The notes below the pieces were generated by a model. It was given only the letters and a program-made list of their open reading frames with translations. It had not been told where the DNA came from and made no database searches. Positions 40,998 to 49,145 of a stretch of 64,000 nt of DNA are shown piece by piece (position 1 is the stretch's first letter; each line of letters opens with the position of its first letter). The stretch comes from Caldisericum sp. (GTDB lineage: Bacteria > Caldisericota > Caldisericia > Caldisericales > Caldisericaceae). The stretch lies in assembly GCA_022759145.1 (NCBI GenBank), contig JAEMPV010000016.1, positions 1,864-65,863 on the forward strand, written 5' to 3'. Both the position numbers and the translations under genes were made by a program.

Positions 40998-41684
40998 GTG
41001 CTTACAAAGGATACCGTTTTAAAGAAGATTTTAGAAAGCGGAACAAAGGGGAAAACGAGAAGCGACATATACGGAAAGAAAACAAGCGAAAAAGAAACAC
41101 TCGAAAAAATTATTGACGAACTAAAAAAAGAGGGGAAGATTTTAGAGAAAGGTAAGAGGCTATATGGAGCAGAGCAAGTCTCTCAACTTCCTGTAAAGAA
41201 GGAAGAAGCAGGCGAAGGCTTCGTCAAAATGCAGGATTTCCTCACATTAAAGGAGTTGTTTTCAAAAGAGATAGAGAGTCTAAAAAAAGAAGTAAAAGAA
41301 TTAAGAGGACTAATATACCAGTTCAAAAGTGAAATAGACAGAGCCTACGACTACATAAACGACATATTTATATACCTTAAAGAGCCAAGCCATGAAAAAG
41401 TGGGTTCAGTGGACGTAGATCTTTTAAAGATGATTTACGATAATCTCAACGAAACTCGCCACTTTGGTGATTCTGTTCCTGTCCCGATTTTTAAGGACGA
41501 AGTTAAAAAGCATGTTGCTATTTCCGATGAGGAAATAGACAAAATACTTTTAGACCTCGATAGCAAAGAAATTATTTATCTACAGACACTTGATAACCCA
41601 GGCGATTTTAGCGACAGTGATAGGGGAATAAAATTTCAGGGAAGGATACTCTACTTTATAACATGGACGAAAAGAGAGTATTGA
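40998..41684 (+). CDS. Unrecognised winged-helix/coiled-coil protein, first gene of an ATPase-nuclease trio
   Basis: 228 residues starting at GTG (40998) with GGAGGG upstream. Three parts can be seen: residues 1-60 look like a winged helix (VLKKILESGTKGKTRSDIYG ... KIIDELKKEGKILEKGKRLYG), residues about 80-125 are a coiled coil (ELFSKEIESLKKEVKELRGL), and residues about 140-228 look like a second winged-helix domain (DEEIDKILLDLDSKEIIYLQ, then FQGRILYFITW). I recognise no named family. Its last 22 bases overlap the ATPase gene, so the two are translationally coupled. DNA binding or ATPase recruitment is inference. Confidence 0.7.
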   Translation: MLTKDTVLKKILESGTKGKTRSDIYGKKTSEKETLEKIIDELKKEGKILEKGKRLYGAEQVSQLPVKKEEAGEGFVKMQDFLTLKELFSKEIESLKKEVKELRGLIYQFKSEIDRAYDYINDIFIYLKEPSHEKVGSVDVDLLKMIYDNLNETRHFGDSVPVPIFKDEVKKHVAISDEEIDKILLDLDSKEIIYLQTLDNPGDFSDSDRGIKFQGRILYFITWTKREY

Positions 41685-43645
41685 TAGAAGAATTTAAAAA
41701 ACTACAACCATACAAAGACAATGTAATTAAAGATCCTTTTGGAAACGAAATAATTGATGTAGAAAGCATAAATAAAAGTGCATTTGACAAAGTTATAAAT
41801 GAACTTGTTGCTGTTAAGAAGTCAAAAAAATCTTCTATCCTTATTTTGCAGGGGGAACCTGGCTCTGGTAAGTCTCACCTTCTTGCAAGAATTTACAGGT
41901 ACGCAGAAATTGAAAGGTTTCTCTTTGCACTCTACAACCCTCTTTTAGTAAAAAGTGGCGCAACATATTCATCGCTTCTGAGAAGTCTTTTTGACAGCTT
42001 TGAAAGAAAACACTCAGAACTCAAATCAAAGCCAATAAATCATATTAGAGGAGAGATAGTAAAGATTGGATTGAGAAACTACAACGCACAGGAAGAGCCA
42101 AGAATCCAAGTATTAATAAAGGAAATAAAAAATCCCAGGAAAACAGTTGTCCCATATGCATTGTACGAAAGCTTTAGAGCCTTGCCAGCAAACATTCAGG
42201 AAAAATTGAGAAAAATTATAGCAGAAGAGGCGCTTCAATATGTAAGGGAGGAAACAGAATTTAAAATTGGAAAGAAGTACCTAAAAGCAATAATTGAAGC
42301 AATTATCGATGAAAATAAATACCCCGTCTTAAGAGAACTGATAAGTGAAGGAAGTTTAACCAGAGAGGATGCAGAAAAACTAAATTTAACGACAGGATTT
42401 TCCATTAACGAAGATATAGCGTTTGAAATTATACAATCGATTTTTGTCCTTTCACCTTTTCCAATTTTACTTTCAATAGACCAGATAGAACATTTCGATA
42501 GGCATCTTGACAAAGATGGAATTATTAACTTTCTTGAGGACCTTTACAATTTAGTTGCAAACACAAAAAATGTGCTTTTACTTTTGAGTGCCCAAACGGC
42601 AATTTTCAACAAATGGAGATCATTTTTACCAGAGTATCTCAAGGATAGATTTTCCAATACGGCATCTCTTGAAGGAATGAGCTCAGAAGAAGGACTTGAA
42701 ATAATAAAAGTAAGGAACAAGTATTTCTTCGAAAAACTCGAAGTTAAATTAGACGACCCCTATTTCCCCTTTGATAAAGATGATCTACTTAAAAAAATAA
42801 AGGACAACAAACTAAGATCGCCACGAAAAGTAATTGAACTTGCAAATGCGATCCTTGAGGGAGCACTTCCAGAGAAAAAAGGCGTTGAAGAAGAATTTGA
42901 AAACATCCTTAAAAAACAAATATACAATAAAGATGATTTTGAAGACTCTCTGGGTGAATTACTTGCAACCCTCTTTAATGCAGTAAATCTTTCGCCTCGT
43001 GGTAAGAAACTCGTGCTCCGTGTAGGAGAAATTGCTATAGGCATAGACAATTCGAAAAACTACTACTCAACGACAAGAAAACTTTCAAGCGCTTTAAGAA
43101 AGAAAGGGCTTAACAAAGCAATTTTCGTTAGGGACGAAAAAATTCCCGTAAGGGAAGGAACAAAATCAATCGAGCTTATACGTAAAAACAACATAATACT
43201 AAAGTACTACACGCTGGAAGCCGGGAAAAAGTTAATGGCTCTGCAAAAACTTATAAGTTACACTGAGTCTAAAGATATTGACCTTGACTTGAAAGATGTT
43301 TTGAAATTCGCAATGGATCTACTGAAGAATTTCTTTGAAGATGTTGTGTCGTTAGAAGAGTTGAATAAATCTATCGATAAACAGGAAGATTTTAAACAAA
43401 TTCGTAAGTCCAAAGAAGAAAGACAAATAAAAACAAAAGGAAACAAAACTGTTGCAGAAATTGTTGAAAGAATAAGAAGCGAATTTGAAGAAGGAAAAAT
43501 ACAAGTTGCAAGATTATCTCAATACATTTCGAAAGACCAATCTTCACTTGTTCCAGAAATTTTAAAACTCCTTGGGACAATACCGTTTATTAAGATCCGG
43601 GAACTAGAAAATGGAGAAATTTTTATTGCAAAAAAACCTTCATAA
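41663..43645 (+). CDS. AAA+/Orc1-Cdc6-like P-loop ATPase with C-terminal winged helix
   Basis: 660 residues. Walker A GEPGSGKS (64-71) follows SSILILQ; Walker B ILLSIDQIEHF (268-278) has Asp273 followed by QIE, as in STAND/Orc1-type ATPases; a sensor-1-like LLLLSAQT near 304; and a sensor-2-like LRSPRKVIELAN near 383. Residues about 600-660 look like a winged helix (VAEIVERIRSEFEEGKIQVA ... IREL). A helical insertion of about 150 residues separates Walker A and B. It overlaps its partners at both ends (22 and 35 bases). Similar ATPases load or remodel complexes on DNA, and some occur in defence systems such as BREX; no specific assignment is possible. Confidence 0.82.
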   Translation: MDEKRVLIEEFKKLQPYKDNVIKDPFGNEIIDVESINKSAFDKVINELVAVKKSKKSSILILQGEPGSGKSHLLARIYRYAEIERFLFALYNPLLVKSGATYSSLLRSLFDSFERKHSELKSKPINHIRGEIVKIGLRNYNAQEEPRIQVLIKEIKNPRKTVVPYALYESFRALPANIQEKLRKIIAEEALQYVREETEFKIGKKYLKAIIEAIIDENKYPVLRELISEGSLTREDAEKLNLTTGFSINEDIAFEIIQSIFVLSPFPILLSIDQIEHFDRHLDKDGIINFLEDLYNLVANTKNVLLLLSAQTAIFNKWRSFLPEYLKDRFSNTASLEGMSSEEGLEIIKVRNKYFFEKLEVKLDDPYFPFDKDDLLKKIKDNKLRSPRKVIELANAILEGALPEKKGVEEEFENILKKQIYNKDDFEDSLGELLATLFNAVNLSPRGKKLVLRVGEIAIGIDNSKNYYSTTRKLSSALRKKGLNKAIFVRDEKIPVREGTKSIELIRKNNIILKYYTLEAGKKLMALQKLISYTESKDIDLDLKDVLKFAMDLLKNFFEDVVSLEELNKSIDKQEDFKQIRKSKEERQIKTKGNKTVAEIVERIRSEFEEGKIQVARLSQYISKDQSSLVPEILKLLGTIPFIKIRELENGEIFIAKKPS

Positions 43646-44402
43646 GTTTTCAGTTTCAGAAATTCTTTTGATGTCAAAATGCAAAAAGGCACTTGAGCTG
43701 AAACGCAAGGGCTATAAAGTAAATTTTGGATATGAGAATCCCCCCTATACAGGCATACTGTTTCACAATGTAATAAATAAATTTGCAAAAAGTTTGGAAA
43801 ACAACCTTTTTAACGAAACAAATATCAAAGGTGAAAACTTATTAGCATTCATAAAAGATAGGCTTTACCAGATATTTATTCAAGAAATAGAAAAAGATAG
43901 AAAATCATCGCTTGATGTCGTCTGGAATTACCTTGAAGATTTTTCAGTACTTCTTTTTACCTTATTAGAAAATAGCAATGACAACCTGAGAGAAATATTT
44001 TTGCAATCAGAACGACCTTTTAAATTTAAGTTGATGGATAATGTAATGATCTACGGAAGGTATGATGTTCTCTTAAAAAGTGGAAATAAAGTAAAAATAA
44101 TTGATTACAAAACAAGAAATGAAGATTTTGAACGCGATACATTCCAGATTGCATTATACTATGAAGCAGTGAAAAAGACATTTGGGATAGAGCCTGAGCC
44201 CGTGGTGATGTATTTTGAGAACGGGAAGATTTTAACAGAAACTTATACAAGAGAAGAAATGGAAATAACGCTTGAGGTAATTAAAAACCTTGTAAACGAA
44301 TTTATAACCGAGTTTGAAAAAAGCGAAATCAAACCCACGCAAAATAGAGATACTTGCAAACAATGTAATATGCACAAATACTCTTTTTGTAAGTTTACTT
44401 AG
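43611..44402 (+). CDS. RecB/Cas4-like PD-(D/E)XK nuclease with probable Fe-S cluster
   Basis: 263 residues. RecB-family nuclease motifs: His52 (GILFHNVI), Asp152 (YGRYDVLL), Asp165-x-Lys167 (KIIDYKT) and Gln179/Tyr183 (FQIALYYEA). Four cysteines are placed as in Cas4 and AddB iron-sulphur nucleases: Cys24 near the N-terminus and Cys249, Cys252 and Cys260 at the C-terminus. Cas4/AddB-like exonuclease activity on DNA ends is therefore plausible. The start lies 35 bases inside the ATPase gene. No cas1, cas2 or CRISPR array is in the window. It ends overlapping the convergent lexA by eight bases. Confidence 0.85.
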   Translation: MEKFLLQKNLHKFSVSEILLMSKCKKALELKRKGYKVNFGYENPPYTGILFHNVINKFAKSLENNLFNETNIKGENLLAFIKDRLYQIFIQEIEKDRKSSLDVVWNYLEDFSVLLFTLLENSNDNLREIFLQSERPFKFKLMDNVMIYGRYDVLLKSGNKVKIIDYKTRNEDFERDTFQIALYYEAVKKTFGIEPEPVVMYFENGKILTETYTREEMEITLEVIKNLVNEFITEFEKSEIKPTQNRDTCKQCNMHKYSFCKFT

Positions 44403-44988
44403 AAATCCCTCTGTATAAGCCGATTACTTTACCTATAATCTTCACATCCCTTGTTATGAAAATCGGTTTGTACTTTGGATTTGCAGGCATAAGATAAAGA
44501 CCATCTTTCATCTTCTCAACTTTCTTAACTGTTGCCTCGTCTCCGATGACAGCAACACAGATATCACCAACGGAAGCAGGTATGTCAGGGTCAACTATAA
44601 CAAGATCTCCATCTTCAATGTGTGCTTCAATCATGCTATCGCCTTTGACCTTCAACACAAAGGCGTGGGGATGAAGCCTTGGATCAACAGGAAATGGAAG
44701 AAAGCCCTGTATTTCTTCAACCGCTACGGTAGGTTCACCTGCGTGGACTGCACCAACAAGAGGAAACTTATTCATAATAGGCGCAACAACTTTTATAGAG
44801 CGGGCTTTGCCTTCAGTTTTAACATAACCAAGTTTCTCAAGCCTCTTTACATAGTCGTAAACTGTTGCAATCGAGCGCAAACCAAGTTTCTCTTGAAGGT
44901 CTCTGTAGGTAGGGGTTATTCCCTCACCTAAAAGTTCAATCAAAGCATCGAGAACTTTCTTTTGCTTGTTAGTAAGTTTATTTTCCAT
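44395..44988 (-). CDS. lexA: LexA repressor
   Basis: 197 residues from the ATG at 44988, which has GAGGTGG upstream; an ATG 15 bases earlier lies between the -10 box and this site. N-terminal winged helix (LTNKQKKVLDALIEL, TYRDLQEKLGLRS), autocleavage site Ala83-Gly84 (VHAGEPT), and the Ser118 (GDSMIEA) and Lys155/156 (EATVKKVEK) dyad. It represses SOS genes until RecA filaments trigger self-cleavage. It is convergent with the nuclease trio. Confidence 0.96.
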   Translation of the reverse strand: MENKLTNKQKKVLDALIELLGEGITPTYRDLQEKLGLRSIATVYDYVKRLEKLGYVKTEGKARSIKVVAPIMNKFPLVGAVHAGEPTVAVEEIQGFLPFPVDPRLHPHAFVLKVKGDSMIEAHIEDGDLVIVDPDIPASVGDICVAVIGDEATVKKVEKMKDGLYLMPANPKYKPIFITRDVKIIGKVIGLYRGISK

Positions 44989-45003
44989 ATTCCACCTCAG
45001 CAT

Positions 45004-45031
45004 ATTATACGAACATTTTTTCAGTTGTCAA
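45004..45031 (-). promoter_or_regulatory. Promoter of lexA
   Basis: Minus-strand TTGACA (45026-45031), 16-base spacer, TATAAT (45004-45009). An autoregulatory LexA site would be expected here; GAAC ... GTTG half-matches occur in the spacer but no clean palindrome. Confidence 0.7.
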
Positions 45032-45073
45032 GTAGATAATAGTTTAATTTTATAGTACGCGCAGGAACGGTCC

Positions 45074-46339
45074 CTAAATTTCTCTCAAACTTGACTCTTC
45101 AACATAAATTTCACTCCTCTTTAAGCTTATATCTCCTTCGAATCGGTTAAGTAAAAGACCATTTAAAAGTTTTGGATAAAAATTTGTAGATTTTTCTGGC
45201 ATAAGAAGCCCAGCCTTTGTGATATTATCGATTTGTTCAATAGTCGGGGGTTTTAAGATAAACAAGATCTTTTTGCTCTCCTTTGCTTCTTTAATTGCTC
45301 TCTTTAGGTTTGTTTCGTAAGAAATCATACTATTATCAATATCTATAAGAGGGAGTATAAGCTTTTCAAGAACTACCGCACTTAAATTTCTAAACTTTTT
45401 AGGTACTCCTTTGAAAGAAATTTCGTCAAAACTTTGCTGTTTCTTTTTCAGGACAAAATAGTAATTGTTTCCTAAATAAATAGCAAAATCTTCCTCATCA
45501 GGATAAAGTCTTTGCTCTAAATCCTCTAAAGGTTTCTTATGCAAATAAAAGATTGAATTTAGCTTTCTCGAAAAATCATCCATATTAGAAACGCTAACAA
45601 GCCTATAAATTGGAAGAATGCTTATATTTTCCCTGGGATAAACATTCACAAAAGCCATCATGCGAAAACTAAAAACCTCATCAAAGTTATTATACTCTGC
45701 GTACCTTAGAGATGCTTCATACCTGTGATGGCCATCAGCGATAATTAGATATTTATCTTTCATTATTTTTTGTACTTTTGAAATAACTTTCAAATCGCTT
45801 ACTCGCCAGATTTTATGAATATTTCCATACCAATCTTCTGCCTCAATAACTGGAGAAACTTTCTTAAAAGGCTCAATAAGGGATTCAACTGAGTAGCTTT
45901 CATCCTTGTAAAGCGTGAAAATTGGTCCTAAATGTGCATGTGTAGACTTTAGAAAATCAAATTGAAGTTTAACAGCATCCGGGAAAGTCTTTTCATGAGG
46001 TCGTATAATCCCTGTATTATAAGGGGAGAGCCTCCCCAGCGCTATAAAGCCTTTCTGGACTTTCAGCTCTCCCCTTAAAGAATAAATCCTGTCGTAAGCG
46101 TAAATACTTTCCTCCGTCTCTTGAACAAAGACACCTTTTTTAATCCATTCATTTAAAACTCTATTCGTGTAATTAAAGTCCCCTTTTATAATTCTTACAG
46201 CATTAAAAGGACTCCTTTTTCTATACTCTTCTTCCATCCGTAAAGTAATCTCATCAAAAGGCTGAGTTACAACATTACTAAAGTCCTTTACAATATCTAA
46301 ATTGTAATAAAATGCTTTAAATGGTTTTATAAGAGCCAT
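45074..46339 (-). CDS. DUF1015 family protein
   Basis: 421 residues from the ATG at 46339 (MALIKPFKAFYYN), where the family normally starts and an AAGGA site lies upstream; the open frame extends ten codons further. Family blocks: VVTQPFDEI, RSPFNAVRIIKGD, IGLGRLSPYNTG-like FIALGRLSPYNTG, RPHEKTF, THAHLGPIF and IIADGHHRYEASLRYAE (about residue 205). The DGHHRYEA motif resembles the ParB/Srx-fold kinases, including free-serine kinases. It lies 22 bases after trpB2, in the same attenuated transcript. Serine phosphorylation for TrpB2 is a hypothesis only. Confidence 0.85.
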   Translation of the reverse strand: MALIKPFKAFYYNLDIVKDFSNVVTQPFDEITLRMEEEYRKRSPFNAVRIIKGDFNYTNRVLNEWIKKGVFVQETEESIYAYDRIYSLRGELKVQKGFIALGRLSPYNTGIIRPHEKTFPDAVKLQFDFLKSTHAHLGPIFTLYKDESYSVESLIEPFKKVSPVIEAEDWYGNIHKIWRVSDLKVISKVQKIMKDKYLIIADGHHRYEASLRYAEYNNFDEVFSFRMMAFVNVYPRENISILPIYRLVSVSNMDDFSRKLNSIFYLHKKPLEDLEQRLYPDEEDFAIYLGNNYYFVLKKKQQSFDEISFKGVPKKFRNLSAVVLEKLILPLIDIDNSMISYETNLKRAIKEAKESKKILFILKPPTIEQIDNITKAGLLMPEKSTNFYPKLLNGLLLNRFEGDISLKRSEIYVEESSLREI

Positions 46340-46361
46340 TTCAGGCGGTCCTTTCTCGATT

Positions 46362-47699
46362 TTATACATTGGGGAGTTCTCTCATTGCTTTTTCTATCTC
46401 CTCTTCTGGATATTCGTAATCCTGCAATTTATTTTGGAAGAAGGCATCATATGCCGCAAGGTCAAAATGCCCATGACCAGAAAAGTTGAACACGATAACA
46501 TCGTCCTTTGTTGCCTTTTTTGCTTCTTCTATTGTCGCTTTTATTGCGTAATTTGTCTCCGGTGCAGGTAAAATACCTTCGGTTCTTGCAAAAAGTATAC
46601 CTGCCTCAAAAACTTCTCGCTGGAAGTATGCTTGTGCCTCTATAAGTTGATGCTTCAAAAGAAGACTCAAAATAGGAGAATCCCCATGATAACGCAAACC
46701 ACCAGCATGTATTGGCGATGGAATAAATGAACTGCCAAGTGTAAACATTTTAAGAAGTGGTGTTACTTTTCCTGTATCTCCGTAATCGTATCGGTATTTT
46801 CCTCTCGTGAATGTTGGACAAGCAGTCGGCTCCACTGCTATGAACCGAATATTATTCCCCTCCAATTTGTCTTCAAGGAATGGAAGCATGAACCCACCAA
46901 AATTACTTCCTCCACCCACACAACCTATCATAATCGTCGGCTTAACTCCAATTTTCTGTAATTGCATCTTTGTTTCAAGCCCAATAACCGTCTGATGGAG
47001 TAAGACATGATTTAATACACTTCCAATAGCATATTTTGTATCTTTGTGAGTCAATGCATCTTCTACTGCCTCTGAAATTGCAATACCCAGACTTCCAGTT
47101 GTATCAGGAAATTGCTCTCTAATTTTTCTTCCAACTTCAGTCATTTCGGTTGGAGACGCATAACACTTTCCTCCCCAGGCCTCCATAAGTAATCTTCTAT
47201 AAGGCTTCTGCTCATAACTTGCCTTAACCATATAAACTTTTACTTGCAGCCCAAATTGGGCACCTGCAAATGATAGGGCTGAACCCCACTGTCCTGCGCC
47301 AGTTTCAGTTACGAGGTTTTTTACGCCCTCTTTTTTAGCATAATAAGCCTGTGCAACTGCTGTATTAGGTTTGTGAGAACCAGGAGGGGAGACGGACTCG
47401 TTCTTGTAAAAGATCTTTGCCTTCGTGCCAATAGCTCTTTCTAAATTTTCCGCTCTTACAAGTGGGGTAGGCCTCCATGTTGCATAGACATTTCTTACCT
47501 CTTCAGGAATTTCAATGAATCTTTCGAAAGCCATTTCCTGTTCAACGCTTTCTTTAGGAAAAATAGCCTCAAGTTGTTCAGGTTTTACCGGCTCGTTGGT
47601 TACTGGATCAAGGGGAAGTGGAACAGGTTCGGGTAAATCGGGAAGTACATTGTACCAGTACTTCGGTAGTTCTTCTTCGCTTACTACTACTTTTTTCAT
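46362..47699 (-). CDS. trpB2: TrpB2-type tryptophan synthase beta chain
   Basis: 445 residues, longer than TrpB1 and with the TrpB2 N-terminal extension ([19 protein letters not shown]). The PLP lysine is Lys110 in [11 protein letters not shown]; the phosphate-binding loop is [11 protein letters not shown] (about 239-249). TrpB2 makes tryptophan from indole and serine or O-phosphoserine without needing TrpA. No other trp gene lies in the window. A Trp-codon leader peptide and terminator precede it, which independently ties the gene to tryptophan supply. AAGGAGG precedes the start. Confidence 0.93.
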   Translation of the reverse strand: MKKVVVSEEELPKYWYNVLPDLPEPVPLPLDPVTNEPVKPEQLEAIFPKESVEQEMAFERFIEIPEEVRNVYATWRPTPLVRAENLERAIGTKAKIFYKNESVSPPGSHKPNTAVAQAYYAKKEGVKNLVTETGAGQWGSALSFAGAQFGLQVKVYMVKASYEQKPYRRLLMEAWGGKCYASPTEMTEVGRKIREQFPDTTGSLGIAISEAVEDALTHKDTKYAIGSVLNHVLLHQTVIGLETKMQLQKIGVKPTIMIGCVGGGSNFGGFMLPFLEDKLEGNNIRFIAVEPTACPTFTRGKYRYDYGDTGKVTPLLKMFTLGSSFIPSPIHAGGLRYHGDSPILSLLLKHQLIEAQAYFQREVFEAGILFARTEGILPAPETNYAIKATIEEAKKATKDDVIVFNFSGHGHFDLAAYDAFFQNKLQDYEYPEEEIEKAMRELPNV

Positions 47700-47723
47700 C
47701 TTTACCTCCTTAAAAATTATTTT

Positions 47724-47760
47724 TATAAATAAAAATAGGAGCCCCTTCCAGGGCTCCTAT
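47724..47760 (-). terminator. Conditional intrinsic terminator before trpB2
   Basis: Ten-pair perfect stem ATAGGAGCCC/GGGCTCCTAT (47751-47760 with 47735-47744), six-base loop, then TTTTTATTTAT on the minus strand. It sits 25 bases before the trpB2 start and after the Trp leader ORF. Confidence 0.92.
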
Positions 47761-47836
47761 CAGGATTTATCTATAATTACGGATTAACTTTTCATAAGAA
47801 AGTCATATCCGCCCTGGAGGGTAAACCCGTTTCCAG
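47735..47836 (-). promoter_or_regulatory. Trp-responsive transcription attenuator with alternative hairpins
   Basis: Reading the minus strand: protector hairpin CTGGA ... GGG ... CCC ... TCCAG (47814-47836) just after the Trp codons; antiterminator TCCAGGGC (47811-47818) with GCCCTGGA (47747-47754), extended by CCC with GGG across a one-base bulge; and the terminator, whose 5' arm and loop supply GCCCTGGA. Stalling at the Trp codons would cover the protector's 5' arm and favour the antiterminator; free translation favours protector plus terminator. Confidence 0.82.
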
Positions 47837-47894
47837 AGCGCCACCACCAAGCCCAACCAACAAACCTTACTTCAATATGAACTTTCTTTTCCAT
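47784..47894 (-). CDS. Tryptophan leader peptide (attenuator), 36 residues with WAWWW
   Basis: ATG at 47894 to TAA at 47784-47786. The peptide begins MEKKVHIEVRFVG, then W-A-W-W-W (residues 14-18), then RSGNGFTLQGGYDFLMKS. Four Trp in 36 residues, three consecutive, is far above chance. The ORF begins eight bases after a consensus -10 box and has no Shine-Dalgarno sequence. Its role is to let the ribosome measure charged tRNA-Trp upstream of trpB2. Confidence 0.88.
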   Translation of the reverse strand: MEKKVHIEVRFVGWAWWWRSGNGFTLQGGYDFLMKS

Positions 47895-47902
47895 TTTGGG
47901 CA

Positions 47903-47930
47903 ATTATACAAAAATAATATTTTCAGTCAA
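47903..47930 (-). promoter_or_regulatory. Promoter of the trpB2 leader
   Basis: Minus-strand TTGACT (47925-47930), 16-base spacer, TATAAT (47903-47908), then eight bases to the leader ATG. Confidence 0.8.
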
Positions 47931-47941
47931 GTATTTGCAAT

Positions 47942-47969
47942 TTGTTTTTAATGTTAACAATTGTATAAT
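47942..47969 (+). promoter_or_regulatory. Promoter of the metallophosphoesterase gene, leaderless
   Basis: TTGTTT (47942-47947), 16-base spacer, TATAAT (47964-47969), then only five bases to the ATG. It diverges from the trpB2 leader promoter with 11 bases between the two -35 boxes. Confidence 0.6.
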
Positions 47970-47974
47970 TAAGT

Positions 47975-48775
47975 ATGAAATATATTATAATTTTGCTTTT
48001 AATTTTGATAGCTGTTTACGGATTCTGGATTGAACCTAATATGGTTAAAATCTCAAATATAGAAATCGCCTCTTCAAAATTTGACGAAACCATAAACAAT
48101 TTCACAATAGTTCAGATTTCGGACTTGCACATAAAGGAATACGGCATAAAAGAGCAATTTGTAGTAAAATCACTTTTAACAATAAAGCCTAATCTGGTAG
48201 TTTTTACAGGAGACTTCATAGACAACAAAAACGATATTAATACTTTAAATGATTTTCTAAAAGCATTTAGAGCATCTTATGAAGGTGACTCCTTTGCAGT
48301 CTTGGGAAACTGGGATTATAACACTGAGCCTGACGAAGTTATAAAACTTTTAGATAATTACGACATAAAAGTATTGAAAAACAAAAATATCTACTACGAG
48401 TACGGAAACAACAAGTTTTACATAATAGGAGTTGACGACCCCATTACAGGGCATGATGATCTTGATGCAGCACTTTTCAGAGTTAACCAAGATTTATTCA
48501 ATTTGCTAATAGTACACGCACCTGATATAGTAAACAAGTTTCAAAATGGGACAAAGTTTGACCTGATACTAACAGGACATACGCACGGCGGTCAAATTGG
48601 TATCCCATTTATAGCAAGGAAATTGGCACCAACATCAACAGATTATATAAGAGGTTTATATAATACAGAATTTGGGACAATGTATGTGAATAGAGGAGTA
48701 GGAACAACTATTATACCTTTAAGATTATTTTGTCCGCCTGAACTTACAGTTATTAAACTAAAGAAACAAGATTAA
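47975..48775 (+). CDS. Membrane-anchored metallophosphoesterase
   Basis: 266 residues. One N-terminal hydrophobic helix (3-18) and then the calcineurin-like dimetal site: Asp50/His52 (ISDLHIKE), Asp80 (FTGDFID), GNWD (111-114), His in IVHAPD (about 179) and GHTHGG (about 201). The usual GNHD motif reads GNWD here, so its catalytic His is replaced by Trp. Relatives such as YkuE and LpxG/LpxH-like enzymes act at the membrane on lipid-linked phosphates; the substrate here is unknown. The promoter leaves five bases before the ATG, so the mRNA is probably leaderless. Confidence 0.88.
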   Translation: MKYIIILLLILIAVYGFWIEPNMVKISNIEIASSKFDETINNFTIVQISDLHIKEYGIKEQFVVKSLLTIKPNLVVFTGDFIDNKNDINTLNDFLKAFRASYEGDSFAVLGNWDYNTEPDEVIKLLDNYDIKVLKNKNIYYEYGNNKFYIIGVDDPITGHDDLDAALFRVNQDLFNLLIVHAPDIVNKFQNGTKFDLILTGHTHGGQIGIPFIARKLAPTSTDYIRGLYNTEFGTMYVNRGVGTTIIPLRLFCPPELTVIKLKKQD

Positions 48776-49145
48776 AAATTGGATTTTTCGCATAATTTCA
48801 AAGAAGATAACTCTTATTAACAATAATAAGGAATTCATGAGATAAAAAATGACAAAAACAACCAATTAAATAAGGGGTTAATTATACTAACAGAACCCTT
48901 TTAAAAGGCTGTTTCTTAAATTTTTATAAACCCTTGAGATTTTGAGTTTAGAGAGACAAAATTTTGTTCGTAGGTACTAATACCCATTTTGAGGTAAAAT
49001 TGACGCTCTACGACGCTTTAAATGCACGGTTTTAGATAAGTATTGATGCAGTCTCTACGAAAAAATGCGTGGTTTAAAGGGGTGGTTTTTGAGCAATAAA
49101 AATTCAAAAACGGCATGAAAAGTCCGGTTTATAGGAATGGCAATT
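48776..49145. other. Non-coding spacer with imperfect repeats, nothing identified
   Basis: About 370 bases without a credible ORF. A weak hairpin AAGGGGTT/AACCCTTT (48872-48879 with 48894-48901) could end the phosphoesterase transcript. Near-copies of a motif beginning CTCTACGA and containing ATGC(A/G)(C/T)GGTTT occur at about 49006-49034 and 49053-49079. An unrecognised small RNA or a decayed element are possibilities. Confidence 0.4.

Noticed and set aside
43611-44402. The nuclease as a CRISPR Cas4
   Set aside because: Motifs are shared, but no cas1/cas2 or array is present and it overlaps an ATPase gene, so a RecB/AddB-like role outside CRISPR is preferred.
45004-45060. LexA operator in the lexA promoter
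   Set aside because: GAAC and GTTG half-sites are present, but not as a clear palindrome with normal spacing.
48902-49145. CRISPR array
   Set aside because: Only two imperfect repeats at 47-base spacing, no constant repeat and spacer lengths, and no cas genes beyond a stand-alone Cas4-like nuclease.
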